From Varanus komodoensis (lineage: Eukaryota > Chordata > Lepidosauria > Squamata > Varanidae): 64,000 nucleotides of DNA. This document shows positions 1 through 13,338 of the stretch, in pieces; the stretch's first letter is position 1, and each line of letters opens with the position of its first letter. The DNA is taken from the NCBI RefSeq assembly GCF_004798865.1, contig NW_025335268.1, positions 54,429,922 to 54,493,921 of the forward strand. Reading direction: 5' to 3'. Below the pieces are notes generated by a model. That model was not told the DNA's origin. It saw nothing but the letters and a program-made list of their open reading frames with translations, and did not search any database. Both the position numbers and the translations under genes were made by a program.

Positions 1-379
1 GAAGGCCTTCTCCATACTTACACGCAAGGATGGCACTATCAGTAAAGACCTCCTAAATTCTAGAAATGCTTGCAAGCCTCTTCTCAAACATTACAGAAAC
101 TGTCTCTTGGATTAGACCAAAAAGGCTAAAACCTTACACTGGGCAAGAGTTCATCTAACAATACAGTAGCACTGATGCAAAGAATCTATGTCAGACAGGC
201 ATTGTCAGAAGAACTGAGTGTGACGATTGTCCCCTAAGCATCTCAAGAAATTGCAAATGATAGCTTGGTGATGGCATGACTGATTCATGCCTGATTCAGA
301 CAACACCACATGGGGAGGAAACTTACACGGGTCGTTACACCATCAATCTAGCACAAAGATTTGGCAACTTTCATAAAGA

Positions 380-728
380 TAAAGTAAAGGTAAAGGTTTC
401 CCCTTGACGTTACGTCCATTCATGCCTGACTCTAAGGGATGGTGCTCATCTCCGTTTCCTAGCCAAGGGAGCCAGCATTTGTCCACAGACAGTCTCCGTG
501 GTCATGTGGCCGGCATGACTAAACACCGAAGTGCATGGAATGCTGTTACCTGCCCACTGAAGTGGTACCTTTTTATCTACTTGCATTTGCATGCTTTTGA
601 ACAGCAAGGTTGGCAAGAGCTGGGACAGAGTACAGGAGCTCACCTCGTTGTGCAGATTCAAACCGGCGATCTTTCGATCAACCAGCCCAGCAGCACAGCG
701 GTTTAAACCACTGAGCCACCTGCAACTG
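380..728 (-). repeat. tRNA-derived SINE (A/B box, ACCTTTACCTTTAC tail), full length
   Basis: On the minus strand the element begins GCAGGTGGCTCAGTGGTTTAA (pol III A-box-like) with a B-box-like CGGTTTGAATC. It ends in the tail seen on the plus strand as AAAGTAAAGGTAAAGG. It is clearly the same family as the copy at 14820-15168, roughly 90% alike by eye and in the opposite orientation. No clear target duplication is visible, suggesting it is the older of the two. Confidence 0.85.
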
Positions 729-2262
729 CTACTAAATTATCCATTCAAAGAAGCTTCTATTTCAAAACTGTGGCAGCATCTGTTCTCATGGTGGGGAGAA
801 TGCATATAAAAGAAGCAGGGGGTGTGTGCCTTATACACTTACAGGATCAGCTACAAGGAGGAGATTTCTGTATGAGTAAGCCACCTCTGAAACCAGAGAG
901 TTGAAGCTCAAGGGGTGTGTGTGTTCTGGTATAGTTACTATAGTATTGTAACTATACCCCGTTTAAATATTTTAGCATGGGGGTCTGGAAGACTCTGTAT
1001 TAACTGTGGGTTCTTTCCACACATCTTATTTAGGGATTTATATCCTGCCTGGTTGCCAAATTTTAGCAATGACATAAAAACATTAATATTTTAAAGATTA
1101 GCAGCAGCCACTTTTCAAGTAAAACTTCCAATTAATGCCTCGTGTGTCCATTTGAGGCATCCTTAATGTCAGCCCTGAATTTGAATTAGTATGTATCAGT
1201 CTAGTTTGATATCAAGATAATATCTACAATTGTGAGCTAATGATAGTAACTTTCAGTAACTTTCATAAACTCTGAGAACAATTTTATCTAGCATGAAAGA
1301 TTTTATCACAAAGTTTTCATTGTATAGCCTATATTCTAATACACTTGATTTATCTCAGCAGCCATATCATCTTACAAATATAACAAACACACAGAACAGA
1401 TGTACTGCAACACCTGACTGCAGCATTTTCCAAGCCAGGTTGTGTTTCAGTGCCATGTAAAACAATTTAGCATGCTTGTTTATTTCCCTTTTAAAAAACT
1501 TGATTCTTATGAACCACCAGAGGGAGCATGCTTCATTGGAAAAAACTTGATTGGAAAACACATCCTATTTCTACCAGAATGCCAGTCATTCTTCTCCAGG
1601 CATAAACATCCACAAGGATGCCTATAGAACTAGCAGCTTTTTCTGCTATTTGTTTCCCTCATGAGGATGTAGCAGAATCGGTGCCCCAATTCCATAATGG
1701 TATTCCTGTTTCCCTGTGTCCTCCTTTTCAGAAGGAGGTATTTATCTCATTAAAAAGGCACAAAACCTTCAGGTAAGTGATGTGGAGAGAACACCTGTCC
1801 TTACTCCCAGCACTTGCTGAAGCCTTGAAAAAGAAGATAAAGTAGAATTTGTCCCACAGCACCCCTATGTTCATGCATTAAATCTCCTTTAGCAGAAGCT
1901 ATAGTTGGCTGCTTCAGTCCCATCAGCCCACACAGGGGAAGAAACCCAACAAGGGCATCTGGGAAACAGCAGCATTGGCACCCTGAGATCTCTTGGGATG
2001 GAGCAGAGCTTCCTGCCTGCTGGTTCCCACCCGCCCTGTTTTCCTCTTCCTCACAAGGAAAAGCTCAGCTTTCCCTTTGTCTCCAAAGTGACTGTGCTGG
2101 GGAAAAGGTTAGGTGCAGGGAAAAGAGAAAATCCTATAGCTCCTCGTGGGTTCTCACATACGCATAGATTTCAAGCCCTTCCTTGCAAATAGGCAGCTTC
2201 TGCACTGCTTGCACTGGTAATCTGCTTTTGAAACTTGTAAGTAGCCTAGAACAAAGCTGTAT

Positions 2263-2372
2263 TTAAAGTCATTATGGATTTATTGTGGCCCAAGCTTGCA
2301 TGGATTCTAGGCCACAATAAATCTGTGAGCCTTTAAGGGGCCAAAAGACTCTTATATTTGTATCCTTTTCCA
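2263..2372 (+). repeat. Unclassified sauropsid dispersed repeat fragment
   Basis: GGCCACAATAAATCTGTGAG then CCTTTAAGGGGCCAAAAGAC and TCTTATA resembles the common reptile phrase 'aataaatctgttagtctttaaggtgccacaagactc'. It contains a perfect 14-bp inverted repeat (2277-2290 / 2310-2323). Confidence 0.5.
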
Positions 2373-3720
2373 AACAAATGTGTAATAATTTGATATAACA
2401 AATTAATATGGCTACCTGTTCTGGAACTTGGGCAAGCTACTATTTCTAAGATTAATTTCTCAGTGTTATTTTGAGGTCAAACTAAATCTGAAATTTCAGG
2501 GAATGTTGCAAATAGGAAGCATCTCTGACTTCACTATGTGAATCTATTAATTAAGTGATCCCCAGTTGCCTTTCTAAAAGTCTGAGACAGGCCCTCCTGT
2601 GATGCCATTGTAATGCCTCCTGAATGAACAATTCTTCCCAGCTGTTTACATACCATATGGGTCTAGTATTTCAGGAAAGACCCACTCTACCAATCTAAGT
2701 GTGTTGAGGCTTGATTTGAAATCAGATAGGTTGGTGCAAAGGCATGGGCGACTTCCATAGGATACATTCTTTCTTCCGTGCCCCTTTTCTTTGTGAAAAA
2801 CTGCACTTCAAAAGGGCTAGGTTTCACAGAGACCTCCAAACAATGCCCTCCAGTTCCTTCCCCCCATGTTTCCCTGGTTAGCCCCCTATGCTGGCATGCT
2901 TTCCACGTGGCAAGCAGTGTGCCCTTCCCTCACTCTTTCTCTCTCCGTTTTACTAGTGCTGCAAAGCTGCAGTCAACTGCCTTCTCTTTCCCCAGAAAGC
3001 TTCCCCAGGTGCAACTCGGAGGCATTCTAGGGAAAAGCAGGTTCCCCACAGCTGCACTCCTGGTGGACGCTCCACAGCGTGCTTATGGGCTTAGCATCAG
3101 CTGCTTGAACCGTCTGGGGCCCCTACCCTTGACTGTGTGTGCCAGAGGCTGGAATCAGGCCTGCTACCGACATTTTTTCGCTGTTTATAAACCGTGCACA
3201 ATATAGGAACAATGATGCCATTTAGAAGGTTTTTTTGGGAACAAAAGTTGGATGTGGAAACCTTACAAGCATATTTTCACCTCTTATTCTTCAAAATGAT
3301 TGGGCAGAATTCCTAGTATATTTCAGGCTTGCAAACAGCCATTCACTCAGTTACCTGAGGTAAGAACTAGTTCTTGGCCATGTTACAATAATCTTTCCTT
3401 TTAAAAATTTTATTTATATTGCTTCCACACAACAGTGTACAGGGTGGCTAACATAAATATATAAAAATACAATTCAGTTAAAAAAACTTCCTCTAAAAAT
3501 ATGTTGAAAGAACTGGCTCTAAATAAAAAGCTGACAGATATAAACAGAAGCAGAATGTCCCTCAAGTTATTCTGCTACTATTAGCTCCCTCAAATAAAGC
3601 TGATCCGAAATGACCTAGGAGTATGTGCCAAACAAATGGCTAAATGTTATGCTACATCCTGGGTGACACAACAGGCAAGGCCCTGTGCTAATAATCATGC
3701 TCCGAAATGCGACAGTAGGC

Positions 3721-3752
3721 ACATTCAGACCCTCGAACATTCAGACCCTCAA
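3721..3752 (+). repeat. 16-bp tandem duplication
   Basis: ACATTCAGACCCTCGA and ACATTCAGACCCTCAA are adjacent, with one mismatch. Confidence 0.95.
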
Positions 3753-5391
3753 GGTCAAAGTTCCAAAAGGAGAATGCTGATCTTTGGCTATTTTTTTTTC
3801 TTAATATTTTACAAACAAATAACAGGCATGAGACACTTTTAAGCTGACACTTTTAAGGTGTCATAGTTTTATTTATTAGATTTAAAATATCTCAAAACAG
3901 CAAATAAACTTAAGGCCATAATAACAGAAAATATATAGACTAAAAAGGCAGAACAGAAACTATTTACATGTAAAAAAAAGACTACCTTTCACAGGAGGAG
4001 AGGCAAGATAAAGCCAACAGATCATCAATTAAAATTTGTTAATACCACCCATACCAACCTGCCTGTGGAATGAATTTTTTACCTAAATGTATGTATTGCT
4101 TTTAAATATCTGAATAAGGTGGGTGGTAACCAGAGTCAGATATTTTAATGATGGAGCTCCCAGGCAAAGATGTTACATTGTCCCATGATTTTTAATGTAT
4201 TCTTTTTAATATCAGGGTAGAAAAAATCATTTTTTAAAAAATATGATTTTTATGTAAATTGGATTTTTTAAACATTAAAATGCTTTTTGAAGAAAAAATA
4301 TCTAAAGGTAACTTTCTGTTTAAGTCACTTTATAGTCCAAAGGTTATTCATCATGAAATAAGGACTAGTTTTTCATTACATAACATTAGGCTGTAGATTC
4401 ATGCAAAGTTTAATTTTTTTGGTAAATTAATTCCATTTATCCATTCACAATGTCATGCTCTTCCAGTGGTTTCTGTAAGATCATTGGGCAATTTTTTCTT
4501 ATCTAGAATATATTATCACAGATGCTTTGCTTTATAGTTCTCAAAACTGTGAATCTGAGAATAAATGTACAGAATTGAGAGAAAGACTTTAATCCCACTG
4601 TTCCTGTGCAAATCTATGTACACAGAATCAACCCCTTACTTCTTAAGTGCTAAGTTTCAAAACATTCAATGAGTAGAAGAAGATTGTTGGGAGTGGAATA
4701 GTTCTGCACACAAGCCATAAGTGAGGAGGGAGGAGCAAAAAGTACAAATGAACACGAAAACTTTTGAGCAGAATACTCCACAAGCCTTTGCTTCTTTTTT
4801 GTGTACAGCCTGAGGTTTATCATATTATTCTTTCCCTGGAGGAGAAAACCTATAATGGCAGCAGGCCATAATAGAGATCCAGTTTGGGAATATTTTAATG
4901 ACGTTCCTCTGTCTTCAGGTAAGGCAAGTTCCATTCCCTTGCAGCTATCCAGGCCACCCCAAAATCTATTCTAGAGTTACTCAGTCTTATGGAGAAAACC
5001 TCAAAGGTGGAAATCTCCTCATCCATGGATTCTACCCATTCAACTATAAAAAAATAAGTTTTATACACAACCTTGGGGGTATTTAGCTCTTGGATTTTAA
5101 AAATCCAATTCTATATTATTTAGCAAGTTTTAACACAGTTTTATTGCTGTTTATTTATTTGCCACATTTATATTCTCTCCTGCCACCAAGTTGCTCAAGA
5201 TGATGAACAGAAAATGACTCCACTTTATCATCACAACAATTTCTGATTCAGTTAGTCTGAGAAATAGTGACTTATCAAGCAAACTTGTAAACTTCATAGC
5301 CATGTGGCAATTTGAATCTACATCTCCCTGGTTCGAGTCTGTTTAATACTCTTTGTTAGAAAAAAATTAAAATTACATTAATAACTGGGTG

Positions 5392-5621
5392 GGAGCCAGG
5401 GTGGTGTAGTGGTTAAGAGCATGGGACTGGGACTCGGGACGACCTGGGTTCTAGTCCCCACTCAGCCATGGAGCCAACTGGGTGACCTTGGGCCAGTCAC
5501 AGACTCTCAGCCCCACCTACCTCACAGGGTTGTTGTTGTGGGGATAAGATGGAGGAGGAGATGTAAGCTGCCTTGAGCCCTTGTAGGAAAAAGGCAGGAT
5601 ATAAATCGAAAAAAAAAAAAA
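5392..5621 (+). repeat. tRNA-derived SINE with LINE-like tail
   Basis: GGAGCCAGGGTGGTGTAGTGG (A box), GGGTTCTAGTCCC (B box), the GGGTGACCTTGGGCCAGTCAC body, GGCAGGATATAAATC and a terminal A13 run. Complete and well preserved, so probably one of the younger copies in the window. Confidence 0.88.
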
Positions 5622-6480
5622 GTGATTGACAATATATTAAACTGTTTACAAAGGTCTATCTCTTCGCTTCATGTAATTGCATTGCCATTTCAGTGGAAAT
5701 AATCAATGTAGAGAACACAAATAGCAAGGAAAGGTTGCATTTATGATTTAGAGAACTATACTCTCTTTTGTAATTTAACATCAAAAATATAGTTAGCATC
5801 ACACACATTCTTATTATTGGTGTTGTCCTTATTTAGATTTGGAGACAAAGTGAGTTTCAAGCCAAGATTAATCTCATGAGCTTCAAATAACCTAAAGTAG
5901 ATGCCAGATTGTTATGTATCATGTCCAATTTAAATAGTTTACTCCATAATTTAAATATCTCTGACTGAAAATAACAAAAGTATTTTAATTACTCCCACTA
6001 GGGTTTTTGACCTCATTAGCACAAATTCAATAAATACCATCTAGAATAATAGCAGCATTTTGTGTTAATGGCATTATGAGTTTTTAAAATTCATGTTTTA
6101 GTGGTTTTTTCAAATTAAGCGTGTCCCATAATCAGCTCCAGAAGATATACTAAACTGCAAGACAACTGAACGAAGTCCAGGTTTCTGAATGCATGCTGTG
6201 ACCGGGGAAAGCCACTGTATTGTAAAGACCTGAAGGGAACTGATGTATGTGAACCCAATTGGCAAGTTACATGATCAGTCTGGTTTGACAGCCATGTATT
6301 TAGGGACTAATGTCTGTCTGACCTACAGTATCAGCAAGTGAGATTATGATGATATGCGCTAATTGAGGCAGAAAGAAAAAAAAGATTTGAGAAAGAATGG
6401 CAAGCACTTTCTTGGCTAATAATAACTGGAACTCTCATTTGTATAGTGGTGGAGAGTTATGATTCCTACATTATTACTTG

Positions 6481-6691
6481 GCATTTACAGCCTGCCTTTT
6501 TTTTTTCTTTTTGCAAAGAACGCAAGGATCTCCATTATATCTCACAACAACAGTGCTGTGAGATATTTTATGCTGAGTGTGAATGACTGGCCCAAAGTTA
6601 CCCAGTAAGCTTCACAGTCAAGTAAGGACTAGACCCCAGATCTCCCAGGTCCCCAGGCAAACAATCTCACCACCACAACACACTGGCTCTA
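6481..6691 (-). repeat. tRNA-derived SINE with LINE-like tail
   Basis: Same family, reversed. The CACTGGCTCT head end is on the right, 'GACTGGCCCAAAGTTACCCAG' is in the body, and a T-rich stretch marks the tail. More diverged than the 5392 copy. Confidence 0.8.
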
Positions 6692-7673
6692 TTTGGTTGT
6701 CAGTATTGCTAGAGGGTGCACTACGTTCCACTCTGACTGTGTGTTGTGAGCCAAGGTTCCTCCTTCACACAAACAACAAGCCTCTTCCTTGCAAGACACT
6801 CTTTATGGCTTCTGAATACAAATCTCCCTGGACAAATCTGAGCATGCATGAAACGGTTAGTTGAACCCAACTTAGTCCTTATTTCCCAAAACCTTCCTTA
6901 TGAACACATTTGTGTCCCAATGCCTCAAGACAGACTCTTTGCAGCCCAGCATGCTTCCTCTCTGCTCCTCCAATGAGACTTCTCACTTCTGCTGGCATCT
7001 TGCCACAGGTCCAGCTCAGATGGTAGCGGCTGATCCACATCTAAGAGTTCCTCATCCCCAGCTACCCTTCCCTCTGGCTGTGTACCCATGCCAACCCCAG
7101 AAACAGTCCAGTGTGGCAATCTGGCTGGCCTTGAGACAATCATTCCCTCCTCCTGATCCTGTTGCATTCCAGGACTTTGAGCTGATGCAGACGCCCCAAT
7201 CTCACGGAAACATCCTCATCTTCCAAAGAATTTGAATTGACATGTGCGGTGTGGTGTGGCTGGCGCCCCATGGGAATGCTTGCCCCAGGCCTCCATCCCT
7301 TATGCTCCCAACACTGTGGTCCCTGTGCTAGAAGAGAACATCAAAGTACATGACCCACACCAAGATCAACTACTTCTTCATGCAGCATGCATAGGTACAC
7401 ACCGGATCAACAACTGATAATCACAGGGACAAAAGAAAGCTCCATAGCTGAGTCATGTTTTTGGTATAGTCCTAGTGTAATTGAAAAAGTCATTGATTTA
7501 TTTATTACTACAAATTATTATGATACAAACAAATAAATACGCATATACCATCATCAGTAAGAACAGTACTTTACAGAGTAAATAAGAAATTTAGGACATT
7601 TAGAAAATATTAGGACATTTAGGAAATTTAAAAGAATTTAAAATTTGGACAATCTAAAATTTAAAACACTCCT

Positions 7674-7980
7674 AGATCAACTCAAGCCAGAGTTTTCCCT
7701 AGAAGCAAAAATGATAAAACTGAGACTGCCATACTTAAGAGTCATCCAAAGTCATACATCATGAGAAAGCAAGACTCACTGGAGAATTACGTTAAGAAAA
7801 GTCGAAGGAAGAAGACGAGAGGGAAGACCAAAGAGAAGATGGACTGACTCCATAAAGGAAGCCACAGCCTTGAAGTTGGAAGAGCTGGACAGAGCTGTCA
7901 CAGCCAGGATATTCTGGAGGGCTTCCATTCATAGGGTCATCATAAATTGAAAATGACTCAATGGCACAACACAACAACTA
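7674..7980 (+). repeat. RTE-BovB LINE 3' end
   Basis: Plus-strand codons read RREGRPKRRWTDSIKEATAL then KLEELDRAVTARIFWRASIH before a stop. This is the C-terminus of BovB-type ORF2 (family consensus: KRRGRQRMRWLDSIT...REAWRAAVHGV). 5'-truncated, as is usual for these elements. Confidence 0.85.
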
Positions 7981-10900
7981 AACAAAATTTACACAGAAGG
8001 GAACAAAGAGAGGCAAGAAAGGAGAAGATTATGCATTCAGTTTAGCAGCATATACTTACACTTAGTTTGATACATGCCAAGGCTCTTTACAGATTTAGCA
8101 GTAGAGAGTCTGGAGGAGCAGTAAGAGGTTTCATAAACTACCACCACTCTCCTTTTTTTGTTTTGGTGTTTTTGCAGTAGCAGCCCTCACACTCATTTCT
8201 GGTGCAGGTGAAGGCTAAGCAGACCCCACCACAAGCTCTTGCCTGCAAACAGGAACACTGAGCCTCCCCTCAGAGCCTTGGTGGTGGTCCACCACCAACC
8301 GAGAGAGCAGCCACTCCTGCTGGCAAGTCGAGCCCACATTTCACTCCTTTTCACAGTTCGCTCCTTTCACCCCCATTCCAGTAATTGTCAAAATGTTGCA
8401 TTAACAGAGCAGTGAAATTGGCAGGGAGGGACATCTTGGCTTGGTCTCAAATATGTAGGGTAAGATAATTAAAATCATGCATCATTTTTAGATTATAACA
8501 ACACTAGGAATCTTGTTCAAAACTTAGCATTTAGGCTAGTTCTTTGCAAAGCTGTTTCAACATGGGAGACCACACAGGGAGGGAGCTATATATTTTGATT
8601 AAAGATTAAGAATAAGCCAGTATTACCAATGTTTAGTTATAGTCTTACTATATTACAGTGGCAAAGGAATGTATGTAATTGTGAGAACTGTCATCTTCTG
8701 CAGAAACCTTTTTTTTTTTTTTTAACTTAAAACATTTTCCTGGAATCAAGGAATACAAGCAGCTTTGAGTTGTATATGTTAAAAGCTAAATACTAGAACA
8801 GAAGTTCCAGTTTTGATAATAAAAGTTGTTATTAAAGAACAACTTGCATAATATAGAAAATTAAACATGAAATCTTACAGTAACCCCAAAGATTTCTGCA
8901 CAAGTTTGAGGGGTTGTTAACCCAAGTCACAAGTATTAACATATTTGTGGCGTCACAGTTTCTCCATAAGTTTGAATACTTCAAAGTACGTGCGACACAA
9001 TCCTTTGCGTGGTCTTTGCTGAATGTTGGAAAATATTTCTGGATTCTAAAATCCTTATTCCAAAATTATTTTGAACTGGAACTGTTGATCACTTAATCAT
9101 TACTCTTACATATTTTCGATGAATGGGGTGGGGCCCGGCATGCCATGGCACACTTTCCAGCAACAGCCCTGCTGCAACACTGGAGGGTGCCTTCCAAAGC
9201 AGCTTTCCGGATAAATGCAAGGAATACAGTGACAAGGAAAAACTTCACAATCCTTGGACTACATATAGATCCAAGCACAAAAGAAACACACATCCTTTAT
9301 TAAGTTAAAAACAATCCAAGTATTTCTATGTTGGACTTGCTGATTAAGAATGAATGTCTCTAAGCATTTGAAGTTACGGAAATTTCAAAGTTATCCAAAG
9401 TACCTTTCAGAATACATGGATAAACAAATACTTTGCCCAGCCACAGACTGGATCTGCACACGACAGCCTATTGTGGGTTGTTATCCATGATTGAGTTGGT
9501 CACTCAGGTGTGGACAATATGATAGCTCATCTTGGATACTGAGAATCAGCTATTGAGCCACTTGGGAAAAGCAACAAAAAAACTCACTGGTCTGTTTGAT
9601 GAACAATTCTATGAAACATGACAGCTTACACAGTCCTGCAGTGTGATAGTTCAAAAACTGTTCTATACTTCCCCTCTTTCATTTTAAAGTAGTGTAGGCC
9701 CACTGCAATCTGAAGTTTTAGTTATAATTGTATATGAAAAGTAGCTATTCATTCTCAGCTTGAAATGTATCAAATTCACTCAACATGAAATTGTTTAAAA
9801 TTATTCTGACAAGAAAATGCATTAGCTGGCCAAGAGCAATTCAAACAGGAGAAGATTTCAAGAGCCATTACAGTTCAAAGGACTTGTAAGGAGATTTTAC
9901 TTACAGTCTAAAACACTTAACTAATGTACTTAACTCTCAGATATCATTTATTCAAATCTACACAGGCTGTATATGAAAAGCTCATGTTAATTGTCCATAT
10001 AGAATAACGCATATAGCCTTAATGTTGTGTAATGTAAATAGTTAATGTGACTGGCAGTTATAAATATTGGCAATAAATAAACCTATATATTCCATGTGGA
10101 AAAATAATCAGTACTCATTTTAAAGGAAGGCGGGTTAGAGACCTTTATGCAATTTAGAGGCACTAACGTGGGCCTCTAAATTTTAGTGTAGTATTCAAAA
10201 CAAGGTACTAACATGGGCTCAGCATATTACTACATGCCTTGGAGGTATTTAATATAATGCAAAAGAAAGCTTTGTCCCAGAAAACCCTTGGATAACTGTG
10301 CACAGGTGTTGCATCTGAACCTTAAAGATGAGTACAAATGCCCTTTAGAAATCCCTAAAATGGAGTTCCCTTACAAAGCTATGGCACAGTCCTGACAGTC
10401 AGATTGCAATCTAGGCAGCTTACTCAGCGGAAAGGGCAAATTGCCCACCTTGGGCAGGTGGCTTATCTGCACGGCTGTACCTAATGAGAAAGTGTTCCTA
10501 TTGCAATAAGGCAGCTGTTGGATACACAAGCTAAGCCCAACATGGAAACAAATTTGAAATCAGAATTTGTAACATAAATAGCTTGTTAGGTGCTGCTTTT
10601 CTTTTCTTTTTTTTTACCACCCCAGGTGCATAAGATATACATACATAGTTGGGATTCAAAAAGTGGAGAGAATATTTGCTTAGCTGCAGCAATCTCATTG
10701 CATTGTAAATAGGGATCCCAAATAGAATCAGATGTAACAGAATCCCCAATCCCTCACTACTCCTCTTTACGGAGTCACTGGCTGCTTGGAAGCAGGGGAA
10801 AAAAAATCCCTCCTGGAATTGACTCAGAAGGCAGACCCATCATTCAGTAGCCAGAATATGATTCAACGAAGCTTTATGGGAAAAAATCTGGAACCTAAGG

Positions 10901-12617
10901 GGAAAAGGTCCTTTGGAAGAAACGGACTGCTTCATTTTAGCCTTCCTTAAATGCCTATGGAAAGCCTTTGCGAATCAAGGATATTGAAGAGGAGCCCTGA
11001 GAAAAGAAAAGTGGGGGCTGTTTGCAAGTGACACTCCCTCTTCCTGTGGACACCTTCCACACAGCTAAAAGGTAGGACAAGGCAAAATGCATGGAAGGAT
11101 AAGCTTAATGTAGAAACTCTGGAGCTGAGGATTAATAAGAACTTTAAAATGTTAAGTTCTTATTTCCAAAGTCAATGCAAAATAAAGCAGCATATTAGAA
11201 AGCAAAGCTAAGCCTAGAACAGCTAAATCACAACACACTACATATGCCATGACTGAGATAAGCCGTTTGACAATTTTTAGAATGTACTGAATAAAAAAAG
11301 AAAAAAGATGACTTCAAGTAGGAAAAAGTACATTCCATTCTTAAACAAAAATAATATTCCAGAAGTGAACACACGTTTTCTGTTCCACTTGTTTGAAATT
11401 TAATATCTGGATAGTAAACCTTTCATACTTTGTGTAGTGTAGCTATAAAAAAAGAAAAGAAAAAGGAACCCCCCCCCAAAAAAGCTCTGTTCCTACCCAA
11501 ATCCATTGAGTTTGATTTCAGCTAAGAATGGGATATGCCCCAGTTATCACCTTAATCCAAAAATCCATTACTTTTCCTTCAAATTAATTCTGTGTTAAAG
11601 TTGCGCCTTTGATAAAGGCTTTATGGGAAATAAACTACAAATGGAATGACACACACTTTCAGAGATTACACTGTCACATAATATGCCTTTGTCAAGTATT
11701 CTTAAGCAAAAAATATGGTAATGCAGGAAAATGAGACCTATTATTAATGCCTTTTAAAAATAAACATCGGCCAACCTGTTTTATTTAAATACTCGGCAAT
11801 GCTAACATTTCAAAAGTATGCAATGGAAGCGTGGCAATGCTTTGAAAAAGCTGTAGTAATCCAGTCACAGGCATGAAAAAATTAGGTTGGCACAGCCTCT
11901 TTATACTAAATTTCCTAATACACCAGACCCTTCATACTACTTTGAATTGAACATTTTTATTTAAACTTTCACCTCATCTTTTCACTATTTCTCCTTTAAT
12001 TGGTTTGGCTGCTTTGTATCAGAACACAGCAAAAGGGAGGGGTGAAAAATTTAAATTTGTGATTTAAATGCTATTTAAATATTTTTTTAAATGATGGTAT
12101 ACTGAAAAATTTTAAAAACAGCATTTTTGTATGTACACTTAATTGAACTTTGAATAGGAACCTGAACAGCATTTTATCGATTTGATTTGATTCTCTTGCT
12201 TTTATCTTGGAAGATTTACTTTTGTACCGGTGTGTTGCTTTTTTAAAAATCTGATAATTGCTCCTTGGACAGGGAAAACAAGTTCCTAGGAAACTTCCTG
12301 AGACCACTAGCAACTCCTCCATTATGAAATATAAAAACAACCTATAGCATTCTTGGGAGTTACAATGCTGACTACGAAAAAAATTCATATTATCTGTGAC
12401 TCTGAAACTCTGTTCATCAAGAAGCAGGAATCACTTGGAAATTGACATTCAGCTGATTTTTATATGAGACAAATAGATTTTAATGGCAAAATAATCTAGT
12501 TGCTTATCTTGCACTATGTGTAATCACCGGCTGTGTTTGGATGCCACAGTAAACTATGGCTTACTGCAAATGGAATGAGAGGAGGGAGAAGTCTAGACCT
12601 ACTACAGTTGAGGTGAG
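7981..12617. other. Non-coding stretch, nothing recognised
   Basis: AT-rich DNA with long homopolymers but no exon, RNA gene or repeat family that I can name. Confidence 0.65.
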
Positions 12618-12759
12618 TTCAGGGCTGGGAACACATTGCTCTCCAGCTGTTCTTGGCTAGATTCTCACCAACCCTAGCCAGCACAGTAGCAAGTAGTGCA
12701 GAATGATGGGAAGTACAATCCAACAATATCTGGACTGCTATATGTTCCCCATCCCTGAA
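12618..12759. mobile_element. hAT-type MITE, 142 bp, terminal inverted repeats
   Basis: Ends TTCAGGGCTGGGAACA and TGTTCCCCATCCCTGAA form an inverted repeat of about 35 bp with some mismatches (CAG...CTG termini, as in hAT elements). Internal GATGGGAAGTACAATCCAAC is a family hallmark. Same length and termini as 38937-39077. No 8-bp target duplication survives. Confidence 0.75.
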
Positions 12760-13269
12760 CTATACACCATGGTTTAATGTTACTATGAAAGGCAGCCACT
12801 ATTTCTCCTCAAAGGTTTCATTCACTCTGCTCCAACAGATTTCCTCCCCTCTCCCCCTGTACTGGTACTGAAACTGTTACTGGTACTTGTACAGTGAGCT
12901 GCTAAATGTTAAAAAATATGTAAGTCCGATGTATGTGATGATTGATGTTTTTAGTATTAGTTTAAAATTTTAATAAAATTTCTTTAAAAAAAAATATTGC
13001 TAGCTGCTTGGAGAGCTCTTAGGCAATTGAGTGGCATATAATTTGAAAATAAAATTCCAAAAAAGCCCCAAAATATAAATAAAAAAATAAAATTCCAAAA
13101 TACAAAGTTTGAAAAATTTCAACTGTAGTTTAGAAGTCTTCAGAAATAGTATGGATTTTTTTTGGGGGGGGGGGCGTTCATAAAAATGAACATCATGTGC
13201 AATCAAGGCATCAAGCCCTTTAGAGATTGTGACCTGAGATTTTGCCATGAACGGCTAGGAAGTCCAACT

Positions 13270-13297
13270 GAACAATGATTGGCTGAAATCATTGTTC
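13270..13297. repeat. Perfect 11-bp inverted repeat, 6-base loop
   Basis: GAACAATGATT, loop GGCTGA, AATCATTGTTC. A 16-bp tandem duplication starts 10 bp downstream. Confidence 0.95.
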
Positions 13298-13306
13298 CTT
13301 GTCTAC

Positions 13307-13338
13307 ATGTTACTGGATATAAATGTTACTGGATATAA
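13307..13338 (+). repeat. 16-bp tandem duplication
   Basis: ATGTTACTGGATATAA occurs twice back to back. Confidence 0.95.

Larger units (their letters stand above)
729..5391. other. Non-coding stretch, one repeat fragment recognised
   Basis: No conserved exon seen. ORFs up to 142 residues (2778-3206) lack any recognisable family or splice context. Apart from the 2263-2372 repeat, the 3721 duplication and a possible LINE tail at 3405-3500, it is AT-rich unassigned DNA. Confidence 0.7.

Noticed and set aside
802-830. TATAAAAG-like sequence near 805
   Set aside because: Isolated AT-rich match with no gene downstream.
2778-3206. 142-codon plus-strand frame
   Set aside because: No domain, no homology that I recognise, and no exon signals.
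6180-6240. Minus-strand GHSMHSE peptide resembling NT5DC1 YFGDSMHSD
   Set aside because: The match covers only a few residues, flanks do not align with the family, and no acceptor/donor pair fits.
13156-13174. T8-G11 homopolymer junction
   Set aside because: Simple-sequence run prone to sequencing error; no function can be supported.
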